Part shown: one piece after another, positions 17,032 through 24,830 of the stretch
Layout: the number at the start of each line of letters is the position of its first letter
How positions within the stretch are numbered: position 1 is the first letter of the stretch
Assembly: GCA_964605795.1 (NCBI GenBank)
Contig: CAZSDZ010000004.1
Coordinates: 28,999 to 92,998 of the forward strand
Source of the DNA: JAFGOM01 sp964605795
GTDB lineage: Archaea; Halobacteriota; Methanomicrobia; Methanomicrobiales; Methanospirillaceae
Reading direction: 5' to 3'
Length of the DNA: 64,000 bases
Program-made: the position numbers and the translations under genes
The notes under the pieces: generated by a model
What the model saw: only the letters and a program-made list of their open reading frames with translations
What the model was told of the DNA's origin: nothing
Databases searched by the model: none

Positions 17032-17085
17032 AGATCCCGCTAATTGGGATCTTGCTCAGGCGCTTTTTTGGAGTTTCCTTTTTTT
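17032..17085 (+). terminator. Stem-loop and T-runs after the CGGC gene
   Basis: A perfect 7-bp stem, AGATCCC (17032-17038) with GGGATCT (17046-17052) around a 7-nt loop, is followed by a run of six T at 17063-17068 and seven T near 17079-17085. It stands 17 nt after the CGGC stop and has the structure of an intrinsic-type terminator. Confidence 0.65.
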
Positions 17086-17179
17086 GGTATCAGTATGAAA
17101 AACAGGGATATACCGGTGGATTTTGATTTGGATCATGTTAACATCTCTGGTTGAATGGTTTTTAGGGATTGAGAAGACG

Positions 17180-17215
17180 TATATATTTAAATAATTTCGC
17201 GCATATGAGTAATAA
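17180..17215 (+). promoter_or_regulatory. Promoter and operator site 3 (DUF5320 gene)
   Basis: A TATA element (TATATATTTAAATAAT, 17180-17195) is followed by GCATATGAGTAATAAT (17201-17216 region). The half-site ATGAGTAATAAT is identical to the right half of site 2 and differs at one base from site 1. The spacing from TATA to CATATG is the same as at site 1. The left half is not conserved here. Confidence 0.6.
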
Positions 17216-17243
17216 TGGTACTTTTCTGTACCAGGAGAATAGT

Positions 17244-17528
17244 ATGCCAGGATGTAATGGAACCGGCCCTCTCGGAAGGGGCCCTATGACTGGAAGAGGA
17301 CTTGGATATTGTCAGACCGGGTATTTCAGAGGAGGAAGTTACGCTCCTGTTGCCGGTAATGAAACAACAGGCACCGCAGATGAACAGGCACACATACGGG
17401 AACAGCCCGTGATCCCGCAGTACCCGGGGAATTTTTACCCGGTGCATGGTCTGGGTCGAGGAGGAATGCCCCGTGGTTGTGGCAGGGGTTTTAATCGCGG
17501 TAGCCGCAGAGGTCGCTGTTTGTGGTGA
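17244..17528 (+). CDS. DUF5320-family glycine-rich small protein
   Basis: A 94-residue protein. I start at ATG 17244, behind CCAGGAGAATAGT, giving the family N-terminus MPGCNGTGPLGRGPMTGRGL followed by GYC. An upstream in-frame codon at 17169 would run through the promoter. The rest is rich in Gly, Arg and Tyr, with FYPVHGLGRGGMPRGCGRG and a terminal RRGRCLW; the Cys residues might bind a metal. DUF5320 genes commonly neighbour NifX-like, DUF134 and MinD-like genes, which supports a shared but unknown role. The stop overlaps the next small ORF. Confidence 0.8.
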   Translation: MPGCNGTGPLGRGPMTGRGLGYCQTGYFRGGSYAPVAGNETTGTADEQAHIREQPVIPQYPGNFYPVHGLGRGGMPRGCGRGFNRGSRRGRCLW

Positions 17529-17671
17529 TCGAACTGATAAAACGAGCACGATGGTACGAATCCCTGGTCAGGCACTGCAATAAGGGCTGTTTTTTCGAAA
17601 AGACTGCAGATGTTGTCATGGATGGAAGATCTGATGTCCGTCTCATCTCCAGATTCGTCTCGTATCTATGA
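17525..17671 (+). CDS. Small 48-residue ORF coupled to DUF5320 and radical SAM genes
   Basis: Not a recognised family. GTG 17525 overlaps the DUF5320 stop, and the TGA (17669-17671) overlaps the radical SAM start at 17668 in an ATGA junction, so both ends are of the translational-coupling type. The peptide begins VIELIKRARWYESLVRHCNK, followed by GCFFEKTADVVMDGRSD, with two Cys (HCNKGC) and basic residues. The exact fit between two overlapping start/stop pairs is the main argument that it is real. Confidence 0.6.
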   Translation: MIELIKRARWYESLVRHCNKGCFFEKTADVVMDGRSDVRLISRFVSYL

Positions 17672-18609
17672 GCAACCATATCTTTGGTCCGGTACTCTCG
17701 CGAAGACTGGGGAGATCGCTTGGTATTGATCTCCTTCCTGAAAAGACCTGTTCATATAATTGTGTATACTGTGAGTGCGGGGCAACAACCAACCTTACTA
17801 TCCAGAGGAAAGAGTTTTTTCCAACCAGGGATGTTATCGCAGAACTGGATGATGTTCTGAAAAAAGAGCCTCCCCTCGATTATATCACGTTTGCCGGTTC
17901 AGGTGAGCCAACTCTTTCTCTCTCCATAGGCCCGGTACTTAGTTTTGTAAAAGATCGGTATCCCCAGTACCGCGTTGCGGTTCTCACGAACGGAAGTCTC
18001 CTATCAGTCCCTGAAGTCAGGGATGATCTTCTTGTAGCAGATCTGGTAATCCCTACCCTTACCACGACCTCACAGGATACGTTTGTCCGAATTCATCGTC
18101 CTTTAAAGAACCTGTCAGTATCTGAGATACTATCAGGGATGATTGCGTTTCGGAAAGTATTTTCACACCAGATATGGCTTGAAGTTTTTCTGGTTCCTCC
18201 GCACAACACCACGGATCAGGAGATAAAGAGCCTCCATGATGCAATATATGCCCTCAGGCCTGACCGGATCCAGATAAATAACCTGGATCGTCCGGGAACT
18301 GAGTCATGGGTATGCCCCGCTCCTTCTTCCCTCGTGGATGCGATCAGTCACTTTTTTTCAGAAGGGGGTATCCCTGTTGATTCGGTCGTACTTGTGCAAT
18401 CCCAATCAACCACCTGGTATTCTGATGACCTCGTGGGTACGGTTTTTGAAACATTGAAAAGACGACCATGCACGGTAGAAGATATCGCTTCTATGACCGG
18501 CTTACATCAGAATGAAGTCAGAAAAAAACTCGTAATGCTGGAAAAACAGGGTGTTGTTGTATCACGACACGGAGAGCGGGGGATTTTTTATTATATTCCG
18601 ACCGGGTAA
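17668..18609 (+). CDS. Radical SAM protein (COG0731-like) with C-terminal winged helix
   Basis: A 313-residue radical S-adenosylmethionine enzyme. The [4Fe-4S] motif CSYNCVYCECG lies near residue 28, followed by the GAGEP-equivalent FAGSGEPTLS and AVLTNGSLL. This layout matches the COG0731 group related to the wyosine-pathway enzyme TYW1, but the protein is too short for TYW1. The last 60 residues (RRPCTVEDIASMTGLHQNEV then RKKLVMLEKQGVV) look like a winged-helix module. The substrate is unknown. It ends the DUF5320-48 aa-radical SAM unit and is convergent with the dtxR-like gene. Confidence 0.85.
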   Translation: MSNHIFGPVLSRRLGRSLGIDLLPEKTCSYNCVYCECGATTNLTIQRKEFFPTRDVIAELDDVLKKEPPLDYITFAGSGEPTLSLSIGPVLSFVKDRYPQYRVAVLTNGSLLSVPEVRDDLLVADLVIPTLTTTSQDTFVRIHRPLKNLSVSEILSGMIAFRKVFSHQIWLEVFLVPPHNTTDQEIKSLHDAIYALRPDRIQINNLDRPGTESWVCPAPSSLVDAISHFFSEGGIPVDSVVLVQSQSTTWYSDDLVGTVFETLKRRPCTVEDIASMTGLHQNEVRKKLVMLEKQGVVVSRHGERGIFYYIPTG

Positions 18610-18626
18610 AATAATCCCACCCTGTT

Positions 18627-19037
18627 TCAGGTTCTGCTGAAATTCTCAAACCATGAGCAGATATCCGGGTCATTCTGAATCGAACAGGTGAGCAGTTCAA
18701 GCCTTTTTATCGTCTCATGGTTAACATGATGTTCTATCTGGCATGCATCGCTCTCTGCTATCTGTGACGGGATCCCGATAAGGATGAGAAAATTAGCGAT
18801 GGCACGATGTTTTCTTTGTAGTTCTTCGGCCAGTCGTTTCCCTTTTACGGTAAGCACGGCCCCGGCATGGGGTATATAATGGACATATCCTTCAATCTGC
18901 AATTTCCTGAGTACCTCGGTGGCAGACGGAGGTTTTACTCCCATCGCGGTAGCAAGGGTATTGGTAGATACCTGGCCTTTCCTCTCTTCAATCTGGTGAA
19001 TGTTCTCGATATATTCTTCTATGGTTTTTATTTTCAT
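18627..19037 (-). CDS. DtxR/MntR-family metal-dependent transcriptional regulator
   Basis: A 136-residue regulator. I choose ATG 19037 (MKIKTIEEYIENIHQIEERK), preceded by AGGAGGCAGG; an ATG at 19076 would overlap feoB. The N-terminal winged helix (GVKPPSATEVLRKLQIEGYV) and dimerisation/metal-binding helices are visible. Metal ligands of the MntR type are likely among Glu/His in RKHRAIANFLI, ESDACQIEHHVNHETIK. It lacks the SH3-like domain of DtxR proper. As the third gene of feoA-feoB-dtxR it probably responds to Fe2+ (or Mn2+) and controls its own operon through the site at 21017-21034. Confidence 0.88.
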   Translation of the reverse strand: MKIKTIEEYIENIHQIEERKGQVSTNTLATAMGVKPPSATEVLRKLQIEGYVHYIPHAGAVLTVKGKRLAEELQRKHRAIANFLILIGIPSQIAESDACQIEHHVNHETIKRLELLTCSIQNDPDICSWFENFSRT

Positions 19038-19047
19038 CCTGCCTCCT

Positions 19048-20763
19048 TTAGATTCCGATAAGAATAAATCGGACAAGACCCCCGACCAGAAATGCGGTAC
19101 ATACCATGATAGCTACTGCTTTTCCCAGATCAAAAAGACCGAGCTCCTTGTAGAGAACCGCAAATGCACCGACACAGGGGAAATACATGGTGAGCGTCGT
19201 CACCGCAACAACCAGCTGTCCGGGAGTCATCTGCAGGGGAAGCAGCATCCCGATTGCCAGGTCTTTTCGCAAAAATCCGGTCAGAAGAGCAGCTGATGCT
19301 TCCTGTGGCAGACCGAGCCAGCCGACGATAAGCGGAGAGAGTACTGTTCCGAGCCATGCAAGAAACCCGGTAGCATAGAGGATGTTTACGAGAAGAACAC
19401 CGAGAAAGAGGTAGGGTACTGCTTCTGCAATAAATGCAACAAGACGCATCCAGGTCTTTTTTAAAACCATATCCAGGCGCGGACGGCGGTACGGGGGGAT
19501 CTCAAGAAATATCTCAGGGCAATCTCCTTTGAGGATCCTGCTCAAAAGTGTCCCAATGGTCACGTAGACAAGAATGAGAATAACCAGCACAATGAGGATA
19601 TAGAGCATGCCATACTGTCCGAGGATCCCGAATATCATTGCTGTCTTTGCCATACAGGGGACTGATATTGCAATCAGCGTTGCAGCGATGAACCGCTGTT
19701 TCGGGCTTTCAAGAATCCGGGTTGCAAGGATTCCCGGGACGTTACACCCAAGACCCAGGAATACCGGCACGATCCCGTATCCATGCATACCAACCCTGTG
19801 GAAGAAGGTATCAGTCAGGGTTGCAAGCCGGGGAAGGTATCCTGAATCCTCAAGTACCGCTGCAATGAGGTAGAATGCGATGACATAGGGAAGAACGATC
19901 CCAAAAGGAACGTAAAGACCGGTTGTCAGGATGCCCATTGACTGTTCTAGATCAATCTGCCCGTCGATCAGCTCTCCGATCAGTACCTGCTGCAGAAATT
20001 CGGGGCCGATATAATCTGATACCGATGTGATGAACGGGAGGTAGCATTCAAAGAGAGGATCTGTGATATAGGTGATGCAGGTCTCACCAATGGTGATTAC
20101 TGCCCATAATGCAGATAGAATGATAAGAATGGCTATCGGGATTCCGGTCAGTGGTTTTATTGTTGCATCAGATATCATATCCCCAATAGAATGATGACGA
20201 TGGGTTATCTGTTGCACTTCCTGGGTAATATGACCAATTTTTTTCCACTTTTCATCTTCGGTAAGCACAAGCGGGGTGCGTTGGGATAGTGGTTTTGAGC
20301 AGTATTCTGCGAGATATGCGATCCCTTCCCCGGTCACTGCCACGGTAGGAATAACCGGAACACCTAAGTGTTCTTCCAGGCGGGTTACATCTATTTCGAT
20401 ACCGGTATGATGTGCTTCGTCCCACAAATTGAGGGCAACGATGAGGGGTTTATTGAGCGATAGCAGTTCCAGTGTGAGAAGGAGGTTTCTCTCAAGATTT
20501 GTGGCATCAACAACATTAACTATCAGATCCGCTTCTTTTCCTACTCGTAATGCCACCTCTTCTGCGATGTTTGATGGAGTAAGGGAATAGGTTCCGGGAG
20601 CATCGATGATATATACCCGGTCTTTTTGCAGACAGGATGTTCCTTGCGAAAAATCAACGGTTGTCCCGGGATAATTGGATGTGATAACCCGCGTCCCGGT
20701 GAGTCGCGAAAAAACAACACTTTTACCCACATTCGGGTTTCCCATAAGAACGATTTTTTTCAC
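19048..20763 (-). CDS. feoB: Ferrous iron transport protein FeoB
   Basis: Cytoplasmic-membrane Fe2+ transporter with a fused GTPase domain, 571 residues (a short archaeal form). The G domain has G1 GNPNVGKSVVF (residues 8-18), G3 DAPGTYSL, and G4 NLWDE. The transmembrane half contains the two Gate motifs in inverted arrangement, one around VFLGLGCNVPGILATRILES and the other around GFLRKDLAIGMLLPL, with about eight helices. It is directly preceded by feoA (1-nt gap) and followed by the DtxR-type regulator. Confidence 0.95.
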   Translation of the reverse strand: MKKIVLMGNPNVGKSVVFSRLTGTRVITSNYPGTTVDFSQGTSCLQKDRVYIIDAPGTYSLTPSNIAEEVALRVGKEADLIVNVVDATNLERNLLLTLELLSLNKPLIVALNLWDEAHHTGIEIDVTRLEEHLGVPVIPTVAVTGEGIAYLAEYCSKPLSQRTPLVLTEDEKWKKIGHITQEVQQITHRHHSIGDMISDATIKPLTGIPIAILIILSALWAVITIGETCITYITDPLFECYLPFITSVSDYIGPEFLQQVLIGELIDGQIDLEQSMGILTTGLYVPFGIVLPYVIAFYLIAAVLEDSGYLPRLATLTDTFFHRVGMHGYGIVPVFLGLGCNVPGILATRILESPKQRFIAATLIAISVPCMAKTAMIFGILGQYGMLYILIVLVILILVYVTIGTLLSRILKGDCPEIFLEIPPYRRPRLDMVLKKTWMRLVAFIAEAVPYLFLGVLLVNILYATGFLAWLGTVLSPLIVGWLGLPQEASAALLTGFLRKDLAIGMLLPLQMTPGQLVVAVTTLTMYFPCVGAFAVLYKELGLFDLGKAVAIMVCTAFLVGGLVRFILIGI

Positions 20764-20764
20764 G

Positions 20765-20992
20765 TTACAGCTCCACTACAATCCGGTTTGCAAACCCCCT
20801 CCCAAGAGTGATCAATTTACCATCAAGCCTTATGACAACAGGTCCCCGAAACGGGTGGATGGTTACAATGCTGATAATCTTTCCTTCCCGTATCCCGATG
20901 GACCGCAACTGGTTCACAAACCCGCATCCACCCTGTAGTCCGATTATTTTTCCGGATACGCCTTCCTTTAGTTCGGTTATGACTGCATTCAT
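20765..20992 (-). CDS. feoA: Ferrous iron transport protein FeoA
   Basis: Small SH3-like cytoplasmic partner of FeoB, about 75 residues. ATG 20992 is used (MNAVITELKEGVSGKIIGLQ); a GTG at 21001 would add three residues. The family pattern GGCGFVNQLRSIGIREG, then PVVIRLDGKLITLGRGFANR and the terminal IVVEL is clear. It is the first gene of the feo operon and begins about 25 nt downstream of the operator. Confidence 0.93.
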   Translation of the reverse strand: MNAVITELKEGVSGKIIGLQGGCGFVNQLRSIGIREGKIISIVTIHPFRGPVVIRLDGKLITLGRGFANRIVVEL

Positions 20993-21016
20993 GGATTTCA
21001 CAACAGGCAGATAGTG

Positions 21017-21053
21017 AATTAGGCATACCTAATTTTCTCACATGCTATTTATA
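21017..21053 (-). promoter_or_regulatory. feo promoter with DtxR/IdeR-type operator
   Basis: A perfect inverted repeat, AATTAGG-CATA-CCTAATT (21017-21034), matches the TTAGG...CCTAA pattern known for DtxR/IdeR-type metalloregulators. On the minus strand a TATA box, TATAAATAG (21045-21053), lies about 24 bp upstream of the centre, so the operator covers the expected transcription start. This places the feo operon, including the regulator gene, under metal-dependent repression (inferred). Confidence 0.75.
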
Positions 21054-21271
21054 CGTTGCACACCGGTTCCCGCGAGACCTGATTGGAACCTTTTTTTCTC
21101 TCATTTTTTGGTATACATTCTGAATCTGAGATCCCCACAATGATACTTTTGAGACACTCACTCATCAGTGGTGAGATAAAATAAAAGAGCGATACGCGAA
21201 GAACCATTCTATCTTTTATCTGTTGTGATTGCGCAAAGATAATGAAATATCCCGGCCAATAGATATCCCTT

Positions 21272-21682
21272 ATGGAATCGCCTTGTGTGTTCTGTTCTCC
21301 AAAAACGTGTGATATCGTTTTTGAGAATGAGTATGCATACAGCCGTTTTGACGATTATCCGGTCACTCCCGGTCATCTGCTCATTATCCCCTTCCGCCAT
21401 GTTTCATCTTTCTTTGGAATTACCGAGAAAGAACATACCGCAATATGGAATCTTGTCAGAAAGGGGAAACAGCATCTCGATTGTTTGTATCACCCGGAAG
21501 GGTATAATATCGGAATAAATGATGGTACGGTCGCCGGACAGACGGTGATGCATCTGCATGTCCACCTCATCCCCCGGTATCCCGGGGATTGCGATGATAC
21601 AAAAGGATGGGTACATCGCGTACTTCATGTGAGTAAGCGGATGCTTGAAGAGAAGGATTATCCGAAAAATCAGAAGATGTGA
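21272..21682 (+). CDS. HIT-family nucleotide hydrolase/transferase
   Basis: A 136-residue histidine-triad protein, probably a cytoplasmic hydrolase of adenosine-containing nucleotides. The catalytic triad HLHVH is at residues 94-98, following the conserved NDGTVAGQTVM. An N-terminal CVFC pair and Cys13 may bind zinc, as in related HIT proteins. The N-terminal GHLLIIPFRHVSSFF motif is also conserved. It stands alone between the feo operon and a J-domain gene. The physiological substrate cannot be read from sequence. Confidence 0.9.
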   Translation: MESPCVFCSPKTCDIVFENEYAYSRFDDYPVTPGHLLIIPFRHVSSFFGITEKEHTAIWNLVRKGKQHLDCLYHPEGYNIGINDGTVAGQTVMHLHVHLIPRYPGDCDDTKGWVHRVLHVSKRMLEEKDYPKNQKM

Positions 21683-21940
21683 ATTGTTCCGGGGTTAGGG
21701 AATCTCTCTTTATGCGAGCCGTCTTTATGTGTCCTGCCTTGATGCGATTAATAACAGCCCGGTTCTTGATATGAATCCATTTATTCCGGAATCATATCAG
21801 GTAACTGAGGCATGTATTCCTGATCGAAAAAACGGGTTATGGCAGAATTTTATTAGATCCAATAATTCCTGTATCAACTCAGAGCCGGGGTTAAAAATCG
21901 TGTTCCACGGGTTTTATGCCTTTCAGGCTTCCCTTATTTC

Positions 21941-22249
21941 TTAATTCCAAATTGGGTCATTACCAAACCGTCTGGTCCAGTAATCAGCCGGTATCTGGCC
22001 CAACTCCTCTGCAAGATCCTCGGCTCTGAAGGATATGGGATAATTCATGGCATAATTGATCAGGAGATCATATGCATCTTTGAGCCTGATGGTCATTGTA
22101 TGGGCATCGCCGGGATCATTTTTTGAGACATCCGGATGCCATTCTTTTACCATCTCGTGATACCTGCTGCGAATCTCATTCAGGCTTGATTTTTCCCTGA
22201 TACCGAGCAGTTCTGCTGCTTCCCTGATTGCTTCTATTGTCATCGCCAT
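21941..22249 (-). CDS. Short J-domain (DnaJ-like) protein
   Basis: About 102 residues from ATG 22249; ATG 22243 is an alternative, and the longer frame to 22318 lacks family sequence. It consists mainly of a J domain, with AAELLGIREKSSLNEIRSRY followed by the HPD tripeptide (residues 38-40) in EWHPDVSKN, then the third helix. No zinc-finger or C-terminal substrate domain of classical DnaJ is present. It would stimulate DnaK ATPase if DnaK is present; its client is unknown. Divergent from the methyltransferase at 22457. Confidence 0.85.
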   Translation of the reverse strand: MAMTIEAIREAAELLGIREKSSLNEIRSRYHEMVKEWHPDVSKNDPGDAHTMTIRLKDAYDLLINYAMNYPISFRAEDLAEELGQIPADYWTRRFGNDPIWN

Positions 22250-22456
22250 GATACTTAATATCAGGTTCGATCGGGGAGGGATAAGTAGCATTCCCTCAAT
22301 TTGTAGACGAAAAACCATATTTCAAAAGAAAACCGCGAACAGATCTCTCTGCAGATGGATTGCAGGATGGAACAACGATGGTAATTGGCTTTTTAAAAGG
22401 GAAAAGATTATTCAGTTACAAGGGGATTGGTTCTTTGTATATTGCAGCAGCGTGGG

Positions 22457-23029
22457 ATGGAAGAAAATATATTTGAGCAGTTTGCAGAGGAATATGATGC
22501 CTGGTATGAAAAACACGGTTTTTTATACAGAAGTGAACTGGATCTGGTACAACGATTCCTTCCTTCTGATACCTCCCGGATTATTGAGTTAGGGGTTGGA
22601 TCCGGAAGATTTGCCGTTCCTCTTGCGATACCGTCAGGTATGGATCCATCATTGGCCCTGGCCCGGATGGCATATAAACGCGGGATTTCTGTATTCCGGG
22701 GACAGGTGGAGTTTCTCCCTATCAGGCAGAGTTCATGTCAGGCGGTCCTTTTGATGTTTGTTATCTGTTTTCTTGCTGATCCAAGCGTAGCATTGCAGGA
22801 AATTCATCGGATTCTTCTCCCCGGGGGGTTTCTGGTCATCGGCTTTATCAGACGGGATGAGAAGAGTGGAATAAAAGAGAATCACAATGATACAAAAGGG
22901 AAATTTCTCTCACATGCCAGGTTTTATTCGTACAAGGAAATTGCACAGCTTCTAAAAAGCAGTGGATTTTCTCTCGGAGCGACCGATTCCCGTGATATGA
23001 TCTGCATAATGAGGGCAGATAAACAATAA
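22457..23029 (+). CDS. Class I SAM-dependent methyltransferase
   Basis: A 190-residue methyltransferase. I start at ATG 22457 (MEENIFEQFAEEYDAWYEKH). Motif I is IIELGVGSGRFAVPL, the usual SAM-binding glycine loop, and post-motif sequences VLLMFVICFLADPSVALQEI and RILLPGGFLVIGFI match UbiE/COQ5-like methyltransferases. The substrate is unknown. It is convergent with a second methyltransferase that carries a MarR domain. Confidence 0.85.
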   Translation: MEENIFEQFAEEYDAWYEKHGFLYRSELDLVQRFLPSDTSRIIELGVGSGRFAVPLAIPSGMDPSLALARMAYKRGISVFRGQVEFLPIRQSSCQAVLLMFVICFLADPSVALQEIHRILLPGGFLVIGFIRRDEKSGIKENHNDTKGKFLSHARFYSYKEIAQLLKSSGFSLGATDSRDMICIMRADKQ

Positions 23030-23231
23030 ACGCCTGATGGTTTGGTATTATCATATCGATACCCTGACTCTGTGTGTGGCATTTCTCCTGCCCAAATCGG
23101 GGTGATGGAAAAGACAACCCCGGTGGTGTAAGATACCGGTCTGCCCGGATACCTTTGTGATCCTTTATCGGTGAGTACCGGTTCCGGTTCACGCACTGCA
23201 GTCTGATTGTTTCCGCTCTTCCTGCCTCTTT

Positions 23232-24470
23232 TTATTTTTCAGCAATGACGACAAGACCGTAAGGGTGGGTGATAACCTGCTTTTTCCCAAAAGGAACCGA
23301 TGCCAGGATCTCTTCCAGTTCTTTTTGTGTGTAGGCAGCCTGAACTGAGGTCTCAAATCCTGCTTTTATCCCGGGAGACGGGCAGGTTTTCTTCATGAAG
23401 TTCTGTATCTCCTCTGAAATGTCGCGTCTGAGGTCGGTTACCAGTGCTGTTCCTTTCGGTTTTAAAACCCGGTGTATCCCGGAGAAGACCACCTGTGCAT
23501 CCTCCCATTCGTGAAGTGATCCGTTTGAGAATACCAGGTCAAAGGATTCGTCAGGAAACGGCATCAGAAGTGCATTTCCTTCCCTATATGATACTCTTGC
23601 GGAAAGCCCGTAATCTCCCGCATTCTTCTCTGCAAGCCTGATCATGGCAGGACTGATCTCAAGGCAGGTAAGATGGGTTCCATCTGTTTTTTTCAGCCAT
23701 TCCAGTCCGTAATACCCGGGACCTGATCCGATCTCAAGGGCTTTTTCTCCTGCCTTTGTCATCTCTACGAGATCATCGACAGGAAGGTGACCATGGTCCC
23801 GAAGACCGCGTTGCATCAGATCATACTCCTGTACGGTTATCTCATCCTGGATTCCTTGTGTTGTTTCCGGAATTCTGTCACTAATCATTTCTAACTCCTT
23901 TTTCTGGGTTTTTACATCATAACCGGTTTTCCAGCGGCTGTCAACGGCTTCTTCAAGCCGCAACAGGTGTCCGTCTCTCCATCTGATAAGAGGCACGCGG
24001 ACGGTATCTCTCTCTTTTCTGAATGCAGCGATTGATGCGATAAATGAGATACCATCATGTACACCCGAGAACCGGGCACAGAGTTCGGCAAAGAGATCCT
24101 GATCTTCTGTTGAGAGGTTTGACAGACGGGATTCTAAAAACCCGTACATCTTCTCTTCAGTCTTTAAGATCCAGAGTTCCCCTTTCTCTGTAGGAACGAC
24201 CTGTATCTTTCTTCGGTTTTTCGGATCCTGTTTCCGGTATACATATCCCTCCCGCTCCAGGTAATTGACGAGGTCAGTAGCAGAGCTGGGTGTAATCTCA
24301 AGCATTCCTGCAATATCACCCATGGAGATCTGGGAAAAATACGAGGTATACAGGATCTCAATGGCTCCCGGGCGTAACAGAGACTTTCTGCCCCGATCTG
24401 TTCCAAAGAGCATACTTATCGCGGTTGATACAAATCCCAGTGATAACCTGAGTCTGGTTGCTGGATCCAT
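23232..24470 (-). CDS. MarR-type winged-helix regulator fused to a class I SAM methyltransferase
   Basis: A 412-residue two-domain protein. Residues about 35-150 are a MarR-like winged helix (SMGDIAGMLEITPSSATDLV, NYLEREGYVYRKQDPKNRR, then a dimerisation helix). After a linker, residues about 225-412 are a SAM-dependent methyltransferase with motif I ALEIGSGPGYYGLEWL, DLVFSNGSLHEWED and a VLKPKGTALVTDL strand. The fusion suggests a regulator that senses or modifies a small molecule. Its promoter region carries an 11-bp inverted repeat that is a good candidate for an autoregulatory operator. The start at 24470 is the only family-consistent one. Confidence 0.85.
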   Translation of the reverse strand: MDPATRLRLSLGFVSTAISMLFGTDRGRKSLLRPGAIEILYTSYFSQISMGDIAGMLEITPSSATDLVNYLEREGYVYRKQDPKNRRKIQVVPTEKGELWILKTEEKMYGFLESRLSNLSTEDQDLFAELCARFSGVHDGISFIASIAAFRKERDTVRVPLIRWRDGHLLRLEEAVDSRWKTGYDVKTQKKELEMISDRIPETTQGIQDEITVQEYDLMQRGLRDHGHLPVDDLVEMTKAGEKALEIGSGPGYYGLEWLKKTDGTHLTCLEISPAMIRLAEKNAGDYGLSARVSYREGNALLMPFPDESFDLVFSNGSLHEWEDAQVVFSGIHRVLKPKGTALVTDLRRDISEEIQNFMKKTCPSPGIKAGFETSVQAAYTQKELEEILASVPFGKKQVITHPYGLVVIAEK

Positions 24471-24485
24471 CTGCCTCTATAATAA

Positions 24486-24520
24486 GGATATCCGTAATGT
24501 AATAAATGGTACGGATATCC
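24486..24520 (-). promoter_or_regulatory. Inverted repeat upstream of the MarR-methyltransferase gene
   Basis: Perfect 11-bp arms GGATATCCGTA (24486-24496) and TACGGATATCC (24510-24520), spacer 13 bp, end 16 nt before the start codon at 24470. Each arm contains the 8-bp palindrome GGATATCC; a third copy is at 24581-24588. Such symmetry and position suit a dimeric MarR-type repressor. Confidence 0.6.
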
Positions 24521-24830
24521 GGAATAAATAAGAGACGAGGGATGAGAACCTGATGCTTTTGTTTCATCTGATATGAGCCGGGATATCCGGGTGCAGGGGA
24601 TTTTAGAATACGGTGAGATGAATCGTTTGTCTGGAAATGCCGGATTGAAAAAAACTTAAAAGCAGACGTCAGGTTCCTGTTATCCTCTGTCAGGCTTTAT
24701 CCTTTCCTTCTTTTTTGGACTGCACGGTATATCGTGTGACATGGGGCAGGAGATAGAATTACCATATTATATAATAACTTAATGAATATATTATAATCAT
24801 ACTAATTTATTTACTTAATGAACTTAGTTT
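24521..24830. promoter_or_regulatory. Divergent intergenic region between MarR-methyltransferase and mod genes
   Basis: About 310 bp without a gene. It holds a third GGATATCC (24581-24588) and an AT-rich block with TATA-like sequence (TATTATATAATAAC, about 24766-24779). A direct repeat ACTTAATGAA occurs at 24778-24787 and 24814-24823, just before modA. The AT block is probably the mod promoter; the direct repeats could bind a molybdate or tungstate regulator, but no ModE-type palindrome is evident. Confidence 0.4.

Noticed and set aside
21729..21944. 71-codon plus-strand ORF between the HIT and J-domain genes
   Set aside because: No family resemblance, no clear ribosome binding site, and composition like the surrounding spacer.
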